Numbered from the stretch's first letter, positions 1 through 12,991 are shown. The stretch is DNA of 64,000 nucleotides from Lota lota (GCA_026745465.1 JACYXH010000410.1:1642501-1706500); one strand, 5' to 3'. Numbers and translations are program-made. Notes: a model not told the origin generated them from the letters alone.

Positions 1-660
1 TCTGCATAATTGATTCACCTGCTTCATTTCTCCTCATCCCTCTGTTTTCAAAGAAACAAGGAGGGAGGGAGAGAATCTTGGGATTAAATTATAATCAGAC
101 TCAACTAGATTTGATGCAGTCGGCTGTAAAGTTATAAAAGCTACTTGAAACAAACCCACGGTAAAGTCGATTATGAGTAGGATTTTGGATTTCGGAAATG
201 CTGCGTTATTAGGGATCAAAAGGAATTTGAACATTTGCACATGTGTGGGGAGTGCAGATGTTATGTTGTTGTGTTTGTTTTGAAAGGGAACTCAGAAGCA
301 AAAGTGTCGAGCCTGGCCTAAAATTCCCATTTAAGTTTTTTTTTTTTTGCTTGGAAACAGCTAGAAGCTTTTCTGACACAGCCTCCACACTCTACAAGTC
401 CGTAACAGAGTGACGGTAGTTTGATTGTAAATATAAATCATGGAATAAGATGTTCCCGGGGCTGACTACCAGAATACCAAGTAGATCCGCCTATGTGGGA
501 TTTATTTACACCCTACAGCGTGTGTTTGGCGTGGAGACACTGAGGACCCTTGGTCCAATAGGACTTATTAAAACATGCCTTGGATGTTTGGAGCATGGGT
601 GGTGGCCATCTCCAGGCACCAATGAACACACAGGCCGTGGGCAGGGATGCATCTGAATGA
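1..660. other. no recognisable feature
   Basis: Unique-looking sequence of mixed composition with a short T run at about 339-350. No splice-flanked coding frame, RNA gene or known repeat was recognised. Short open frames here have no recognisable domain. Confidence 0.5.
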
Positions 661-679
661 CCACCATCTCCACTGACCA

Positions 680-860
680 AACGATGCGCTACATCATCCT
701 GCCCTTCGGCGCGGACCAAACCAGACGTTGATGGATTACAGCGAAGACGAGGGCAATGACCGTGACCGCTCACGGCCGGACCGGCGAGTTTGGTCGACCG
801 GTGTGGGAGGACTGGAACATACCGTGTAGAGCATGGCGTTGAGTGTAGAGCTGCCAGGGG
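680..860. other. CpG-rich islet
   Basis: CpG dinucleotides are dense here (for example in GGCGCGGACC, GACCGCTCACGGCCGGACCG and GTCGACCGG), while the flanks are CpG-poor. In a methylated fish genome this means either an unmethylated regulatory islet or a fairly young inserted sequence. A minus-strand open frame of about 160 codons spans it but matches no family I recognise and is probably a by-product of high GC. Confidence 0.4.
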
Positions 861-2179
861 TTTCGCTTTGGCCACGGAACTGAGGCTCTTTGTCATGACA
901 AGGAACTTGAGTACCTCCACACCGCCCACAGATGAGCCGTTAACAATATTTACGTAATATATCGGCAGCGGTGGAAAGTTTCCCTTTACAAGCTGCAACT
1001 TGTCACTATATTTGAAGGGGTCTGGAATTGTTTGGAGTTGCTCATTAGCTGTCAGTTAAGCAGAGTTTCCACCCTATCAGTGAGGATTGTTGTGGTTTCA
1101 GCGGTGTGATGCATATTTCATTTGCAGGGCAGACCAATCAAGGGCTGTCAAAGAAAAGCTTTTTGAATGGAATGCAGGTCTGAAGTGATGCTATATCCCT
1201 CTATTGTTTTACACTTGCTTACAAAGTAAAGATGGATAAAACAACTAATTTCTGTGCTGTCACAATTCAACCAATATCTAAACAATAGATCATATCTGTT
1301 TTATTTTAGGTTTACCTTTGTACTTTCAGTAATATTTATATGAATGTGAGCGTAAAACCATTATGGAAATGGTGTATAATATCAGAGAAATTGCTAATTC
1401 ATGTCTGTCTGGTTTTCATTTTCAGAACTCTCTTGATAATGAATGGCTGTCAAATCGAAATCTGAAAGTTAATGATTGGTTACAGTTATGACATTTGTTT
1501 CTGAACTAGTCCAACGTTTAGGCTGTAAGAGCATGTTGCATACCACCTCTGGGTTCCTCACATACTTTCTGGCAAAGGGGACGACCTGTGATCACAAGAA
1601 TACATGACTCATCTTACTGCTGTGTTCCATTTCTTGGTAAATGTACACCCAGCAATTCAGAGTTATGACACCCTCCTGCCGTACATCTCCCACACTTCTT
1701 ACGGCGCTTGTGTGAAGATCTTACCTGAAAATCTGAATTTGGGTCCATAGTCAAAGGGGAGCCGTCACACCAGGCTTTTTACTGGGCTTATACTGCTAGG
1801 TACTACTAGGTTAGTACTACTTCATAAGCGTGTTGTGTAAAAGTCTGCAACATCAACTCTGAAAAGTTTGACCCTTTACCTCACTGGTCCAGGAATTGCG
1901 TTGGTACAACGTCATTGGTCTGAACTCAAAGTAACTTGCTTAGAAGTAACCAGGGTTGTCTAGCCGTTTTCTTGAGACATCCACCTCTTATAAAAGACAC
2001 ATGAATGTTCCACCCTTTCTCCATGAATAACTCTGGAACCTACAGATAGTACCCCTGAACCCTAATTGGCCCGATGCATCATCTGTTGAGTTATGCATGG
2101 AAAAATCAATGTTTTCCATGATGAAAGTTATTGATCTTATCAAGCCTTTCAGCCAGAGTTACTTACATACTGTGCATGT

Positions 2180-2182
<3 letters not shown>
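861..2182. other. no recognisable feature
   Basis: Non-repetitive, moderately AT-rich sequence. No coding region, RNA gene or transposon end was recognised. Confidence 0.5.

Positions 2183-2256
<74 letters not shown>
2183..2256. repeat. (CA)n microsatellite
   Basis: Uninterrupted CA dinucleotide tract of about 37 units. Confidence 0.97.
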
Positions 2257-2258
<2 letters not shown>

Positions 2259-2415
2259 TAGTTTCCATGTAAACCATTCTCTTTCCTAAAGCCCAGATGA
2301 GCCAGCGAGAGTCCTGTGCTAGGATTACAGAAACCCAATACTACAGATGGGACTTTTCTGAAGATTGACATGATGGTTGTCAGGGGAGGGATAGAGATGC
2401 AATGAATGATTTAAC

Positions 2416-3689
<1,274 letters not shown>

Positions 3690-3960
3690 GACAACGGCAC
3701 ACAGATGAACTCTCTGCCCGGCGCTAATGGCAATATCGCATTATCATCGCTTCATAAACACCCGCTCGTCGTCGCTCATTACCGTCTTACCTGGCAATCA
3801 CGCTAAGTGCTTGTTACGTAATGGGCGGATGATGAAATGCACGTGTAATGATGTTTCTATTTTAATTGCGGAGAAGGGCCCTGTTTCGAGGAGCTGGAGT
3901 TACAGGTTGACCAGAATTCAGTGGAAGCCAGAATTCAGACAATGCCTTGGCAATCAACCT
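3690..3960. promoter_or_regulatory. candidate cis-regulatory element with PAR-bZIP site and E-box
   Basis: A CpG-rich stretch that is not repetitive. It contains a perfect TTACGTAA palindrome at 3814-3821, the consensus for PAR-bZIP/NFIL3-type factors, and a canonical E-box CACGTG at 3840-3845. Homeodomain-like TAAT cores lie in between. This texture resembles vertebrate conserved non-coding elements. An open frame of 95 codons overlaps it but has no recognisable domain. The regulatory role is inferred from motifs only. Confidence 0.35.
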
Positions 3961-5355
3961 AACGTGACTTGTTTGTATCAAAGTAATACGCGTTTTTCAT
4001 ACCGAGACACTTAATACAAGTGTGTTAATCCCACGCCTACAGTAGACTATTTAAGCAGTAGCTTAACAAATATGAAGCAAAATAAAACATTCATTTTGTT
4101 GAAATCACATGATATTGGATGTGGTTAAAACCCTCATTTTGTGTAAAATGGCTATTATCTATTTATATACAACTATTGTGATTCACATCAACTTGTTAGA
4201 TTTGAGTCAAGTGATACTTAGATACCAAAATATGTATTGCCTTCCTCTCCAAACTATAAGTAGGCCAAAAATGCAGCACTTATTGCAGTAGTGTTTCTAC
4301 TACTTTGACTGCAAATGATGATGCTTTCAGCACCCATGCACAGAGAACGTGAAGAACATGAAGGGGGATATGCAGATAAGAGTTTCTATGTTAGGTACTG
4401 TGCTCAGGCAAGATATTATCGGTTATTCCGATAACAGAGAAAAACACAGCTCACCTTCAACATTTCTAGACACACATGTCTCTAACCTCTAACATGACAT
4501 TTTGAAGCATGTGTTGTCACTCGGGAAACACATGACACAGGATATATACATAACAATCAACATTGAGTTGTCACATTCGAATACATATTTGTTCGTCCTG
4601 GATTCTGGCATGTGGTTTTCATTTCCTGTGTTGTTGAGCCACAGTTTTATGTTTTGATGATGTAGAGATAACAGGTGCAATATGGGTCAGAGAACACGTT
4701 TGTGGTTGCTAAGTGTATGTCAGTGTGTTTGTGTTATTGTACATCTACATTAAATTAGTTAATAGTTACATTTGTTAATTGGTTAATGTAATCCTAATTC
4801 AAAGGCTAATGTGAATGTTCATTAAATGGCTCACAATTCACTCTGGATGTCTGAAAGATTGTAATTTTAGCCAATCCTTTATGTAATGGATAGATAATAA
4901 ATGTTTTAAATGTTTTCTATTTGGGGAATTTATTTTAATGTATAAATCACCTATTGTCTATTTGTCAAATTCAGTCCGAATTATTCAGTCCTTGTTTTTC
5001 TGGAAGTTCTAGAAAATGGATTCACCCTTTGTGAAACTGTATCCATCACAGATGTATCAAGCAAAAAAACTTTACAAATGTTCGAGAAAAATCATAAAAT
5101 GTAGGTAATTCTACTTCTTTCTGTTTTTTTTTAACTTTAAACATGCAAAATATAAATGTAGAAAGAAACTGGCATTTATTTAATGCACTCTCCCAGATTC
5201 CTTCAATGTCGGATGTTAGCCAGGGCTTTCTTACGTCCACCGAACTCAAAGAAGCCCTGACCGCCCTCCTTCCATCACCCACCGCCCTCTACCTCTTGCA
5301 CCCCACACCCCTCACCCCTGGGTAAGGGGTGATGGGTAAAGGAGGCGGTCTAACG
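3961..5355. other. no recognisable feature
   Basis: AT-rich unique sequence. Near 5313-5331 a 7-bp stem (CACCCCT/AGGGGTG) lies just before a C homopolymer. No gene was recognised. Confidence 0.45.
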
Positions 5356-5373
5356 CCCCCCCCCCCCCCCCCC
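5356..5373. repeat. poly-C tract (18 bp)
   Basis: Uninterrupted C homopolymer on the plus strand, following a G/C-rich imperfect palindrome. Confidence 0.95.
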
Positions 5374-5546
5374 ATTCTCTCGTTCTTTCTCGTTCCCCTG
5401 CGGCCCTCTTTCATGTGCTGAGAGCATATCATCCATCAAGGTACATCCCAGCTTCACTCCCACCCAGTGTTCTGGCTCTCTCTCCCTCTCCCTTCATGTC
5501 TTCATTTCTTGCACACAACCTTTAAATCCCTCCAACTCCCCCGCCC

Positions 5547-5548
<2 letters not shown>

Positions 5549-5609
<61 letters not shown>
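5549..5609. repeat. (CA)n microsatellite
   Basis: Pure CA tract of about 30 units. Confidence 0.97.
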
Positions 5610-6386
<777 letters not shown>

Positions 6387-6448
6387 AAGAGAGAGTTGCA
6401 GGTGGGGAAGACTTTAGGAAACTGTCTTGCCACCCCTGAAGAATACAA

Positions 6449-6810
6449 GGCCTGAGGTGAGTTCATAGCTAGAGGTGACTGAATACTGGGCCTCTGCTTC
6501 TGCTTCCACACAAGTAGTTTTTACCCATTCAACAGCTGCCGGTAATATTGATGTCCCGGTGATGGTACTCACACCGCTCTACCACAAACTAAGTAGTTTG
6601 CCCGTGGCTATGGTCATTCGTGGTCATTACTCAGCATGTTCATATATACAGGATGTCTGTATAGAAAATGATTTGCTAAAATGGGCCATCAAATATCTAT
6701 AGCATTTGTCAGCAGTCACCTGCGACCCCATATCGCAGGTGATATGCGAGCCGAGTTACTGAATGCTGGGCCTGAGGTAAGCACATAGCTAGAGGTTACT
6801 GAATACCAGG
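6449..6810. repeat. dispersed ~42-bp repeat, two copies
   Basis: The block 6449-6490 (GGCCTGAGGTGAG...ATAGCTAGAGG...ACTGAATA) recurs at 6769-6810 with few differences. A partial third copy of its end, GTTACTGAATGCTGGG, lies just upstream of the second copy. Both copies contain GAG|GTRAG, which resembles a splice donor, but no associated frame was found. This looks like a decayed tandem or transposon-derived repeat. Confidence 0.6.
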
Positions 6811-7676
6811 TCTCACTGGCTGAGGGAGAGATAGGCCTGTGGATTGCAGAAAAGGTCAAGGGAGAGAGAGAGAGACTCACCTTTTTTCTGATGGCTGACG
6901 GATGAACAAGGTCATGAGAACATGGACATCTCATTGATGTGAGCTTCAGGATTACAGGAAGGATTACAGGTACAGGAAGTGTACCAGTTACTTTAGGTTT
7001 GTGGCTCAAACTCGTATCATTGTTTGTGTGGATTTGTGTGTTATGTGTGCGCGTGTGAATACAGGTAAAATCAAAGGTGAAGGTAAAGTCTTTTCCTTTT
7101 TTGAAGGATTTCATGGATTTATTATCCTGAGGTGTAAGTTTCACCTCAAGGTGTGTAAAGGACAGAAAGGGAGAGATACTCTGAAATAGTAATTCTCCGA
7201 TTTTGAAGGTTTTTGCAAAAGCAGCCTTGAAGAGGTAACACTGGGTGTAACTACCAAAAATGAAGGACACCGAACGAAAATGAAACACTAAAACTTGTGG
7301 CGTCTGCTTTTAAATATGCTTTTGGTCATCCTATGTTGGCCGTTGATGGATGACGAAGGTCGTTTTTATAATACATTTTCTCTCTCTCATTGGTTACATG
7401 CATGATGAAGTGATCCAGTCAATGGGGACATGGCCATACTCCCAGTAATTACTTTAACGGGTTGATAAGTGTCTCGTAACAGGTCAAAGTGATTCATCAT
7501 GCTTTACGCTGAAACAACCTGCTGGTCGTGATAGCCCAAAAGGTGCAGGGTAATTGGCTAAAGTCACCACCAGCGATGTTGGAGTCACTGCTATTTTGGC
7601 TCCACTTGTGGATATAAAAAATGAGGAAGAGATTAATTATTGCATATGTTTTTATTTGTGTAGACGTGTGATGTGA

Positions 7677-7681
<5 letters not shown>
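6811..7681. other. no recognisable feature
   Basis: A 190-codon minus-strand open frame covers part of this stretch, but it has no recognisable domain and varied low-complexity composition. It is treated as chance. Confidence 0.45.

Positions 7682-7762
<81 letters not shown>
7682..7762. repeat. (TG)n microsatellite
   Basis: Pure GT tract of about 40 units. Confidence 0.97.
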
Positions 7763-7763
<1 letters not shown>

Positions 7764-8574
7764 TGTACGATTCGCTGTACAATGCAGCGAATGTGGTTGA
7801 AACCCAGTCAGTGAATCTTCATACGCAGAATTTACCTAATTTAAGCATCTATTAACTGTAATGTTTACAATGCTAGAAAACAAACATATGTATGGTTACA
7901 TTTTTTCAATTTCACCCAAAAAGTACCTGTCTGATCGGTACTAACCTCAAAACAATATTTTCATAGACTGTTTCAATAAGCGTGAGAACTAGAAGAAGGA
8001 CAATTGACTCATGTGCGACTGTTTAGACTAAATACATTGACGTTGCCAGAAAAAAATGGAGCTGACACTATGGACTTTGGTTATGAATGAATGACAGATG
8101 CTTTCTCATCCTAGCAGAATCCTAGCAGTAACATCATTTCTGTTGCTTTCGGTATGGAGAAGAGCCGCAATAAAGAATCTGAAATAATAATGCACTGAAG
8201 CTTTGAGGTGTGAAAGTGCCCTTATCTGTGTATTTTAGCAAAGCTCTTGAGCTCTGCAGGTTCCAACCTTTCCAACCATGTAGTACTGATGTAGTAATCA
8301 TGTAGTAACTACAACCATGTAGTAGCGATGAATGGGATTATAGTAGCGACGTGTAACAGAGAAAAAAATCATCATTGGCTATCTATCTTGTCATTTAGCA
8401 GGGGAGCATAACCAGCCTGCTGACATAGATGAATGGTATTTATTATGTGAAGTACATTGCATCTCACTGAATAATAGTCAGTGGAAAGCACTTATTGTGT
8501 GAGCAGACAGTAAAACAGCTGCACATACAGGTCCAGGTTTCCGGATGATTACATTAAATGTATATTTCTATATA
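7763..8574. other. no recognisable feature
   Basis: AT-rich unique sequence with short local reiterations of a CATGTAGTA-like phrase near 8276-8330. No gene was recognised. Confidence 0.45.
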
Positions 8575-8695
8575 TTCTGCTACCCTGTTAATTGTGCTGC
8601 TGCATTTCTTGGCCAGAACGCTCTTGTAAACGAGCTTCTTAATCTCAATGAGACTTTTCCTGGTTAACTAAAGGTTAAATAAAATATATATAGAT
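8575..8695 (+). mobile_element. L2-type LINE 3' end (truncated copy)
   Basis: The run CTCTTGTAAACGAG, then TCTCAATGAGAC, then TTTTCCTGGTTAACTAAAGG followed by TTAAATAAAATATATA, matches the characteristic 3' tail of fish L2-clade LINEs, also borrowed by some SINEs ('..CTCAATGGGACTTCCTGGTTAAATAAAGGTTAAATAAA'). Only the terminal ~100 bp is present, typical of 5'-truncated insertion. The TA-rich end may be the degenerated terminal repeat. Confidence 0.65.
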
Positions 8696-8849
8696 ATTTG
8701 AGTCATATACATATACATTTCTTTCTCACTTCTTCCTCCAATGATCCTAGCCTCTGGTCTATTCTGTCTCATGTGGAACATTTCTACATGCAGAAACCAT
8801 CAAACGTCCATCTACATGTCCACTTGGCAAGGCCAATGTGCACCGCATC

Positions 8850-9130
8850 CGACAGCCGGGCTGGCCGGCCGAGACAGAATTCAATGTACATCACCACCTC
8901 CGCCACGGGTAAAAGTGCATTTCCACGATTCTCAGACACAAGCGGATCCGGCAAAAGTAGACCAAATGCGAAAGAAGAACGGAACGGCAGGGATTGCCGT
9001 GCAGGTTCTGGAGGGCTTCCACATGTAAAACGTGCTGCATCTGCACCCATTGGAGCGCTGATTGACACGGGGACGAGTCTGTTCCGGCACACGCACGGCT
9101 TCCGTACCGGAGCCGTACCGTATCTGGTGC
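8850..9130. other. CpG-rich islet, possibly a decayed DNA transposon
   Basis: About 280 bp holding some thirty CpGs, sharply different from its AT-rich flanks. It contains short inverted and direct motifs (CGGCAGGGATTGCCG; CCGTACCGGAGCCGTACCG). Open frames on both strands (up to about 150 codons) follow the GC content and match no family I know. The choice is between a CpG island or regulatory islet and a GC-rich non-autonomous transposon. I could not identify inverted ends. Confidence 0.4.
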
Positions 9131-10690
9131 ACATCTGGCTTTCAGGGAGCTGACCCTGAATAACCCTTACCTCTTCAAGATGAAGGGATTTACATTTTTA
9201 ATTTACTCCCCATGTCTGTGTTTGTATAATTGATGAGGTTGAGTTGTTGCATGTGTAGGTAGGACTTCTTGAAAAGTAGTAACTGTAAGGTGCTGTAGGT
9301 GAGATTCTAGACTAGTATGCGGGTAATATTTTAAAATAAGCAACCAAAGAAATGCTCGCTGCCTCCCTGAGACATGTTGCATTCACTCACCAATAGCTGA
9401 AGGATGGCTATAGCAACAGATTACACTGAAACCGTAGCTCTGAAATATGAACTACAGCACTGACACAGGTACAAACTTGACACCAGCAGGCAGGCCTGTA
9501 ATTATTAGTCACTACTCAAAAGGTCAGCCTCAAGAGATTAATTTATTCGTAGCTTAACAAAAACAAAAAAAAGAGATTTAGAATTTAGAAATTCAAGGCT
9601 TCAATATTTCCAAAAAACATTCTGCTGGGATGCACTGAAGGTCCAAAATGAACACCTGCCACCATCCAATGGCGGATCGATTTGACCATTTTGCAGGTAA
9701 ATCAATTCAGGTTTCCATACTAAAACAATTGCTTTGCCAGTAGATTTCTCCACAAAAAGTTAGTTTTAGAACATTTAGAGTGAAATCTTATGCAAATCCG
9801 TTTTTTATTTGGTTTTATGTGCTTGGGTTTTTGCTTTTGGAAAATAAGTAAATTTTTGGTACATATTCAAGTTCATAATTTTATGCTTTTTCCCTTGGCA
9901 AAATGTGACCTGTCCGTTTTGAAAGGTTAGAAGCTGAAAGTTTACTCACTCTTACACACACTCATAGTCAAGTGGGTTCGACTCCTGGCCAAAGGTTCCT
10001 GATGTGGATGCCAGAGCTTAATGGTAATGTGAAATGGGGAAGGAGTTGTGCTGTGGTGGGTCAATTCCCCACATCCTGCCAGTGAAGTTCTGCCAACTCG
10101 TCCGCTGCTCTGAAGCAGAGCTGTTGGAAATGGGTTCCCATGCAACCAGCAGCTTGCAACTAGCACTTTTCATCATGACTGGTTGATAGCCCTCTTGTGT
10201 AATGACCAAGAAAAGAGTAGCAGTGCTCTCAATGCACAATGAGAGCATATGGAGTCGAGCCATGCTTTCCTTTCTAATCAATAATTCAATGCATGGCCTT
10301 TAGCGTTAGCTTAAGGACACTGAATGGGTGTTTTTAAGGGAGGTTGAGAATGATTGTGTTATTTATTCAACCTGTCTTTGGATAAACTAATGTATTTGTG
10401 GATTACAAATGAAAGCTAAAGCCATATAGGGATAATAGAGATCTAAAGTATTTATTTACAAATATTCAATGAAAGGGTGAAACACTTGAGCACTCGCATG
10501 ACTTCTATTTGCAGACAGTCGTGTCCCATACTCAAATTTGAAATATAATATATATTAAATAATAATAATTTATTATATATATATGAATCTAGCTCATACC
10601 AACTAAAATCGACAGTAGAACATAGAGAGGAGAGCTGATGCAAATCTCATTACAGATATTTCTAAAAACGTCTCCGGTGCTGATGAGAGG
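9131..10690. other. no gene recognised; isolated tRNA-like B box
   Basis: Mostly AT-rich unique sequence. GGTTCGACTCC at 9975-9985 is an exact pol III B-box, but no convincing A-box lies 30-60 bp upstream, so a SINE is not called. Two overlapping minus-strand frames at about 9942-10281 have no recognisable domain. Confidence 0.4.
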
Positions 10691-11041
10691 AGCCCAGTTA
10701 GCAGTAGTGAGAATGTCCTGATCTCTGAGGTCACACTCAGTTTCTCTCTGCAGATCTGTCTGGCCTTGAGCCAATTGAAACCCTATCCAAAAAAATGATA
10801 GTAACATTCAGCGCTCGGGGAAGGAGTTTCAGTTCATGACGAACAAGGAGCGCCACAGACTGCCGAATTTCAAACAATGGCAGCGCCCGAAGAAAGTATA
10901 TCAAGCAATAAAAGCTTTTATCCAAAATAGACTGAATGATCATAATAAATTAATAGTAGCAAGAGCATCACTTAGTTATTTCATTTGATTGGCTGGAGTT
11001 TTTTTGAACAAAGTAAGGCTGCGCCCATCTGTGGGTGGGCT
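10691..11041. other. unassigned unique sequence
   Basis: Mixed composition. An ATGGCAGCGCCCGAAG phrase near 10877 opens a frame of only about 17 codons. The texture is similar to the transposon-rich stretch that follows, but no end or domain was identified. Confidence 0.35.
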
Positions 11042-11380
11042 GCACAGCCACGGTCAGAGTGATATTCATTGCGAATCGCAAACTTGAATATCTGGACTGT
11101 CTCGCGAGGCTAAGTTAGCGGGACATCAGCGGGGGGAAAAAGAAGACACCCAAATGAAGACGTGTTTGTGACACGACACCTGGCAGACGTTCCGTGGAAG
11201 TGGCGACCCAATCAGAAGAGCAGCCTCTAATGGCGGCCTCCGCTGAGCTCTTTGGAGAACTGATGAACGGCCCCCCTTCCTGTTTCCACAGTGACGAGAT
11301 GAGCTCCGAAGGAAGCTCCTCCACTGGTCCTTGGAGTGCTAATGAAGAGAGCAGCGCTCCTGATTGTGATGACTCCTAAT
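11042..11380 (+). other. CpG-rich patch with TCTCGCGAG motif and small ORF
   Basis: The motif TCTCGCGAG at 11099-11107 is close to the TCTCGCGAGA palindrome found in many vertebrate CpG-island promoters. Downstream an ATG at 11230 opens a frame of about 50 codons ending in two consecutive TAA codons at 11377-11382. Its product is acidic and Ser-rich (..MNGPPSCFHSDEMSSEGSSS..). A pyrimidine tract plus CAG at about 11275-11291 also resembles a splice acceptor. I recognise no family. The ORF abuts the left end of the MITE at 11383. It may be a piece of a larger element or a host exon remnant. Confidence 0.3.
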
Positions 11381-11382
11381 AA

Positions 11383-11840
11383 AGCCCGGTTCAGATCAAA
11401 GATCCCCAGTGAAACTGCTAACGCAACTGGCGTCATAAAACGTACCGAAACCAGATCGTTCACATTGCTGTGACAATCAGCGACATGAAGCCGTGAAGCT
11501 ATTGCAGCGGCAGATACAGAGCTCTCACGCTAACGATATGCCAGGTGTTCACAGCTGGGAATGCACCGGCTCATCCAAAAGCAAAACACAAACTTCAGGG
11601 AATGTATTTCACCTGGAGATCGACAGGGAGCGACACGACGTTGTGGCAGGAGTTGGAACAGGGACTGTATTTCACCTGGAGACAAACAAATGATCAAGGC
11701 GGTGATATTTCCACTGGTACGTTGTTTTAATTCCCCCTTTTACAAATGTACCATCACTTACTTTTCGTTATGCCGCCACCTGTCAGTGTTGTGATCACTA
11801 ATATAACGGGGTAGATACTATCTTTGATCTGAACTGAGCT
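11383..11840. mobile_element. MITE-like non-autonomous DNA transposon (458 bp)
   Basis: The left end AGCCCGGTTCAGATCAAAGAT (key bases at 11383-11403) is the reverse complement of 11820-11840 (ATCTTTGATCTGAACTGAGC..) at 19 of 21 positions, so the element has clear terminal inverted repeats. The interior has the look of a teleost DNA-transposon family, with TCGTTCACATTGCTGTGACA and TTCACAGCTGGGAATG phrases, and carries GTATTTCACCTGGAGA twice (about 11604 and 11668). No transposase frame is present. The superfamily is unresolved, because the target-site duplication is not clear. Confidence 0.7.
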
Positions 11841-11885
11841 CATAAAGAGTTCCTCAGAGTAACCCCCAGCCTCTCCACCCAGAAG

Positions 11886-11886
<1 letters not shown>

Positions 11887-11930
<44 letters not shown>

Positions 11931-11952
11931 CCCCAGCCTTCCCTCAACAATC

Positions 11953-12028
<76 letters not shown>

Positions 12029-12192
12029 ATACCCCCAGCCCCCCCACCAAGCCCTCAATCCAGTACACAGAAACATACACGTGTGCACACATACAGATAA
12101 ACACACACACATACACACGTGCTTTAGCACGCACACACAAACACAAAAGTGTGCACACATACAAGTGCGCACACACACACACACACACAAAC
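11887..12192. repeat. compound (CA)n microsatellite cluster
   Basis: Several CA tracts (11889-11926, 11957-12023, and weaker ones to 12190) are separated by short related spacers such as ACATACCCCCAGCC, which occurs twice. The array therefore partly duplicated in larger blocks. Minus-strand Val-Cys frames are artefacts. Confidence 0.93.
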
Positions 12193-12612
12193 ACAACGCT
12201 CCTACTTACATAACCATGTGAAGTTGATTCAAAATGCTGTTTTTATCTGGCGGAAATGAGAGCAAGCTCTCTTCACTTCGGCACTGGATGACGGAGATGG
12301 CGTCATGCAGTGACTTCAGGGTGTGTGTACTAGCTACTACAGTATACTCGTAACATTACTGAATGCTAGTATGTGTGTGTGTGAGAGGGAGAGAGATTTG
12401 GCTTATTTCCAATAATAAATCCAATAGGAACACTTAAAACACAGCATATCGCGGCTCCAGGGGCCCTGAAAGCTGGGTTCTATGTTACCTATATATTAAT
12501 AATACCAATAATAGAATCAGGCATTTATGTTAAGAATTCACATCAATAGGTTCCAGACATGGAGATCAGAGTGAATTCAGTTTAGATACCATGGCCCCTG
12601 AACCCAAGAGAA
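12193..12612. other. no recognisable feature
   Basis: Unique AT-rich sequence with a short TG run near 12372. Nothing coding was recognised. Confidence 0.45.
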
Positions 12613-12890
12613 ATGAATTAATCCTGTGTCAAATTAATCCAGTGTTTAATAATCCAGTGTTTATATAAATCTGTGTTTAAATGTATCCAGTGTTCAATTA
12701 ATCCGGTGTTTAATTAATCCAGTGTTCAATTAATCCAGTGTTTAATTAATCCAGTGTTAAATTAATCCAGTGTTCAATTAATCCAGTGTTCAATTAACCC
12801 AGTGTTTAATTCATGCAGTGATTGATTCATCCAGTGTTTAATTAATCCAGTGTTTAATTCATGCAGTGATTGATTCATCCAGTGTTCATC
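12613..12890. repeat. minisatellite, ~17-bp unit
   Basis: About sixteen degenerate copies of a TTAATTAATCCAGTGTT unit. Later copies alternate with a CATGCAGTGATTGATTC variant, giving a partial higher-order pattern. Confidence 0.9.
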
Positions 12891-12939
12891 CGAGCGACTT
12901 TAATTACTGTTCTCATTGGAGATTTTAAATTTACATGGC

Positions 12940-12941
<2 letters not shown>

Positions 12942-12991
<50 letters not shown>
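12942..12991. repeat. (CA)n microsatellite
   Basis: Pure CA tract of about 25 units, followed by degenerate CGCACATACATACG sequence. Confidence 0.96.

Noticed and set aside
513-998. 161-codon minus-strand frame and a short plus-strand peptide loosely like a Gypsy-type RT block
   Set aside because: The frame follows a CpG/GC peak and the resemblance is only a few residues. Not enough to call any element.
6716-7288. 190-codon minus-strand frame
   Set aside because: Not repeat-driven, but no domain, no exon context and mixed low-complexity content. Consistent with chance.
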